A DNA stretch of 64,000 nucleotides from Chloroflexota bacterium. Its GTDB lineage: Bacteria > Chloroflexota > UBA11872. The stretch lies in assembly GCA_022821905.1 (NCBI GenBank), contig JAJECS010000018.1:1-64000 (forward strand), given 5' to 3'. The notes beneath the pieces were generated by a model. The model worked only from the letters and a program-made list of their open reading frames with translations, was not told the origin of the DNA and did not search any database. The first letter of the stretch is position 1, and each line of letters opens with the position of its first letter. Position numbers and translations under genes: made by a program. Positions 61,779 through 64,000 of the stretch are shown here, piece by piece.

Positions 61779-62483
61779 CTACAGCTCGTCGATAGCCGCC
61801 AGGATGTCGTCAGATCTGATCAGGTCATGAATGCCGCTGTAGATCGACTTCCAAGCCAGGTTCCCGTCGAGGTCGATTAGGAACGCCGACCCTGTGGCCA
61901 GACCATCGCCGTAGAGGTTGAAGATGCCGTACTCGCGCGGGACGTTGCCCTCGATGTTGTAGAGCACCGGGAATTGGATGCCGATCCGCTCAACGATTCC
62001 GGCGGTGTCTTCGAGCGAGTCGGTGCTGACGGCGAGGACTTCCACGCCGCGCGCCTCGAACTCTTCGTAGTTGTTCTGCAACTCCACGAGTTGGGTGCGG
62101 CAGGTCCCTCACCAGAAGGCGCGGTAGAACACCACGACCACCGGCTGCTGTCCCGCGAAGGAGCTCAGGGTGTATTGCGGGCCCTGCGCGCTCGGGAGCG
62201 AGAAGTCGACGGCAGCTGGCCGTGCCGGGTCTTGCGTTGGGGGCGGCGTGATCGGCGGATGCGGCGTCAGCGCAGCAGTCGGTTGCGGCGTTGGCGTGGG
62301 TGGCGGCGGTGCGGGTGGCTCCGTGGCCGTGGCCATCGCCGTCGCCGTCGGCGGCGCGGGGGCTTGGGTCGCCGCGGGCGTGGACTCGGCGGCAGTCTCA
62401 GCCGGCGCGGCGTCCTCTCCGCAGGCCGCCAGAGTGAGCGTCAGGACCGTGGCGACGAGCACAATCACGCCGATTAACCGCAT
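61779..62483 (-). CDS. Selenocysteine-containing AhpC/TSA-like redoxin lipoprotein (in-frame TGA), copy A
   Basis: 234 aa with TGA at 62109-62111 as selenocysteine; the track splits it into 62109-62483 and 61779-62087 (same frame). Lipobox 'LTLAACGE', shorter Pro/Ala/Thr spacer (~60 residues), then '[20 protein letters not shown]', '[18 protein letters not shown]', '[14 protein letters not shown]' and '[15 protein letters not shown]'. The redox part is ~85% like copy B; the two residues after U differ (GT and TA), but U and Cys are kept as UxxC. ATG 62483 has GGGAG eight bases upstream. 52 bases separate its stop from cytochrome B. Confidence 0.85.
62079..62093 (-). promoter_or_regulatory. 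Putative bacterial SECIS hairpin, copy A
   Basis: Minus strand CAACTC-GTG-GAGTTG, six pairs with a GTG loop; the loop G is 22 bases after the TGA, the same distance as in copy B. One pair differs from copy B on both sides (A-U here, G-C there), and both changes leave the protein Q-L-V-E-L unaltered, so pairing itself appears conserved. Confidence 0.7.
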
Positions 62484-62559
62484 GCAGGCGCTCCCGACCC
62501 GGTCCGTCCGGTTCCAATCAATTCTACGCCGAACATGCGCGCGGAGATTGCATGGAAGC

Positions 62560-63132
62560 CTACGAACTGCGAATGAAGGTAATCAGCTGTCCGATCTGCA
62601 CTTCGGTCAGATCGGGGAACGGCGGCATGCCGTTGCCGCCCTCGCCAAGCTGCTGGCGGATGCGCTCCTCCGTGAGATCGTCAACGGTTCGCCCCGCGAG
62701 AGCCGGGCCGATGCCGCCGCTCAGGTCCTCGGCGTGGCAGACCGTGCAGCCGTTGTCGACAAAGAGCTGATGACCGGGCGAAGAGAATTCTCTTGGCCGA
62801 TCCTCAAAGACTTCAGGTGGATCCGAGACGACCATAGGCGTCGCGGTTGGAGGAGCCGTCTCGATAACGATGGGGGTCGGCGCCGCCATGGTGACCACTG
62901 CCTCCGGCGTGCGGGCGGGCGGTGGCGGCGGCAGAGCCGGAACCGTCCGCCCGAGCGGCACCGTGGCCAGCATCTGGGCGACGACAGGGGTCGGTTCAGG
63001 GGTCGGTTCGAGGTGGGAAAAGTCGCCAGACTCACCGCACGCCGCGAAGGCGGCGGCAACAATGACGCCGCCCAGAAACGCGCAAATGACGCGCCCGAGG
63101 CGCACGGTTCGACCGGATCCGATGACCTGCAT
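62560..63132 (-). CDS. Cytochrome c lipoprotein, cassette A
   Basis: 190 aa from ATG 63132 ('MQVIGSGRTVRLGR'), which aligns with the start of the cassette B protein; the track uses 63186. Lipobox 'AAFAACGE', a variable Pro-rich spacer, then '[21 protein letters not shown]' (CxxCH) and '[19 protein letters not shown]' (Met ligand). 76 bases before seleno-redoxin A. The haem domain is far more conserved between the two copies than the spacer. Confidence 0.88.
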   Translation of the reverse strand: MQVIGSGRTVRLGRVICAFLGGVIVAAAFAACGESGDFSHLEPTPEPTPVVAQMLATVPLGRTVPALPPPPPARTPEAVVTMAAPTPIVIETAPPTATPMVVSDPPEVFEDRPREFSSPGHQLFVDNGCTVCHAEDLSGGIGPALAGRTVDDLTEERIRQQLGEGGNGMPPFPDLTEVQIGQLITFIRSS

Positions 63133-63218
63133 CAACGTGCGTTGCTCCGCTGAACGGCGCCGCTCCAATCGCGGCGCCGGCGCCATGGTATTACGTCGGG
63201 CGGCCGGCTTCAGCGTGA

Positions 63219-64000
63219 CTATTCGTCGTCGCCTCGCAGCTGGGCCAAAACCGTCAGGTCTTCCAGCGTGGTGGTGTCGCCCACGACCTCACGGCCGGCG
63301 GCGATATCACGCAGCAGCCGTCGCATGATCTTGCCGCTCCTGGTCTTGGGCAGCGCATCCGCGAAGCGCAGTTGCTTGGGCCGCGCAAAGCGTCCCAGCT
63401 TCTCGCCCACGTGCGCCGTCAGCTCGGCGTGCATCTCGTCCGAGGTGTCGATCCCGCCCCGCAGCGTGACGAAGGCGGCAATGGCCTCTCCGGTGATGGG
63501 GTCCGGCGTGCCGACGACCGCCGACTCGGCCACTGCGGCGTGGCTCACCAGGGCGCTTTCGACTTCCGCCGTGCCGATGCGATGTCCCGACACGTTGAGC
63601 GTGTCGTCGACGCGTCCGATGATCCAGAAGTAGCCGTCGGAATCGCGCACGGCGCCGTCGCCGGTCAGATAGCGGCCGGGGAACTTGGCCCAATACTGCT
63701 CGATGAAACGCTCGGCGTCGCCGTGCTCGCCGGGATGTCCTGGAATGCCCCAGCCATCCTTGTAGATGCCGCGCAGCATCCCCGGCCAGGGGCGATTCAG
63801 CACCAGCAGTCCGCGCGTGCCGTCGGGCAGCGCTTCCCCCTCCTCGTCGACGATTTGCGGCTCGGTGCCGGGGAACGGCAAGGTCGCCGAGCCGGGCTTC
63901 TGCGCAATGGCGCCCGGCAGCGGCGTGATGAGGACGCCGCCGGTCTCGGTCTGCCACCAGGTGTCCACGATGGGGCACCGCCCCCCGCCGATCACCCGGT
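63219..64000 (-). CDS. acs: Acetyl-CoA synthetase, C-terminal part (5' end outside window)
   Basis: About 260 residues; the track start at 63995 is an internal Val. '[11 protein letters not shown]' is the adenylate-forming motif A5, '[20 protein letters not shown]' and '[20 protein letters not shown]' cover A7-A8 and the hinge, and '[13 protein letters not shown]' holds the catalytic Lys that is often acetylated. Makes acetyl-CoA from acetate, ATP and CoA. Same strand as the cytochrome/redoxin cassettes, 86 bases upstream of them. Confidence 0.93.
   Translation of the reverse strand, partial: RVIGGGRCPIVDTWWQTETGGVLITPLPGAIAQKPGSATLPFPGTEPQIVDEEGEALPDGTRGLLVLNRPWPGMLRGIYKDGWGIPGHPGEHGDAERFIEQYWAKFPGRYLTGDGAVRDSDGYFWIIGRVDDTLNVSGHRIGTAEVESALVSHAAVAESAVVGTPDPITGEAIAAFVTLRGGIDTSDEMHAELTAHVGEKLGRFARPKQLRFADALPKTRSGKIMRRLLRDIAAGREVVGDTTTLEDLTVLAQLRGDDE

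Overview
The window is high-GC bacterial DNA, probably from a Chloroflexota relative (SAR202, Dehalococcoidia or sponge-symbiont type). This placement is an inference. It rests on the lipoproteins with long Thr-Pro (TPTP) spacers, the four phytanoyl-CoA dioxygenases within about 20 kb, an NHL-repeat protein ending in a 'QYFQ/LEYHP' type tail common in Chloroflexi, and the high GC with small palindromic repeats between genes. No rRNA, tRNA, CRISPR array, transposase or phage gene was seen.

Region 1 (1-28,100) is a cell-surface glycan locus. It holds five large polytopic membrane proteins with GT-C/YfhO-like architecture (one cut by the window edge), four single-pass or multi-pass 'partner' proteins, three GT4 and one GT2 glycosyltransferases, a Wzx-like flippase, an FkbM methyltransferase, a NodU/CmcH-type carbamoyltransferase, a class I methyltransferase and UDP-GlcNAc 2-epimerase. 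At three places a GT-C-like gene is joined to its partner gene by an ATGA stop/start overlap. Two of the GT-C-like proteins (1173 and 1175 aa) are close duplicates on either side of the FkbM gene.

Region 2 (28,100-31,300) has a SulP anion transporter, a beta-carbonic anhydrase and a DUF2269-like membrane protein on one strand, suggesting bicarbonate uptake.

Region 3 (31,300-57,600) is accessory metabolism: four PhyH dioxygenases, a DUF3500 lipoprotein, a HAD dehalogenase, two Gfo/Idh/MocA oxidoreductases (the second lies at 59 kb), a cupin, an operon of RraA-like aldolase, sugar isomerase and MDR reductase, an M20 deacylase, an Asp-box sialidase-like protein, an HpaI-type aldolase, a branched-chain amino-acid type binding protein, a VapBC-like pair, two PD-(D/E)XK-like proteins and a 1246-aa NHL protein. 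Dispersed palindromic repeats of three families sit in the gaps.

Region 4 (57,600-64,000) is the most unusual. Two thioredoxin-fold (AhpC/TSA-like) lipoproteins are each interrupted in frame by TGA exactly where the first Cys of the redox motif belongs (FYRAFW-TGA-xxC-R). Each TGA is followed by a hairpin whose loop G lies 22 nt downstream, and the two hairpins differ by a compensatory, synonymous base-pair change. The best reading is two selenocysteine (UxxC) proteins that ORF callers split in two. Each is preceded by a membrane-anchored cytochrome c gene, making a duplicated cytochrome c / seleno-redoxin cassette. A third TPTP-tethered cytochrome c lies nearby on the other strand. The window ends inside acetyl-CoA synthetase.
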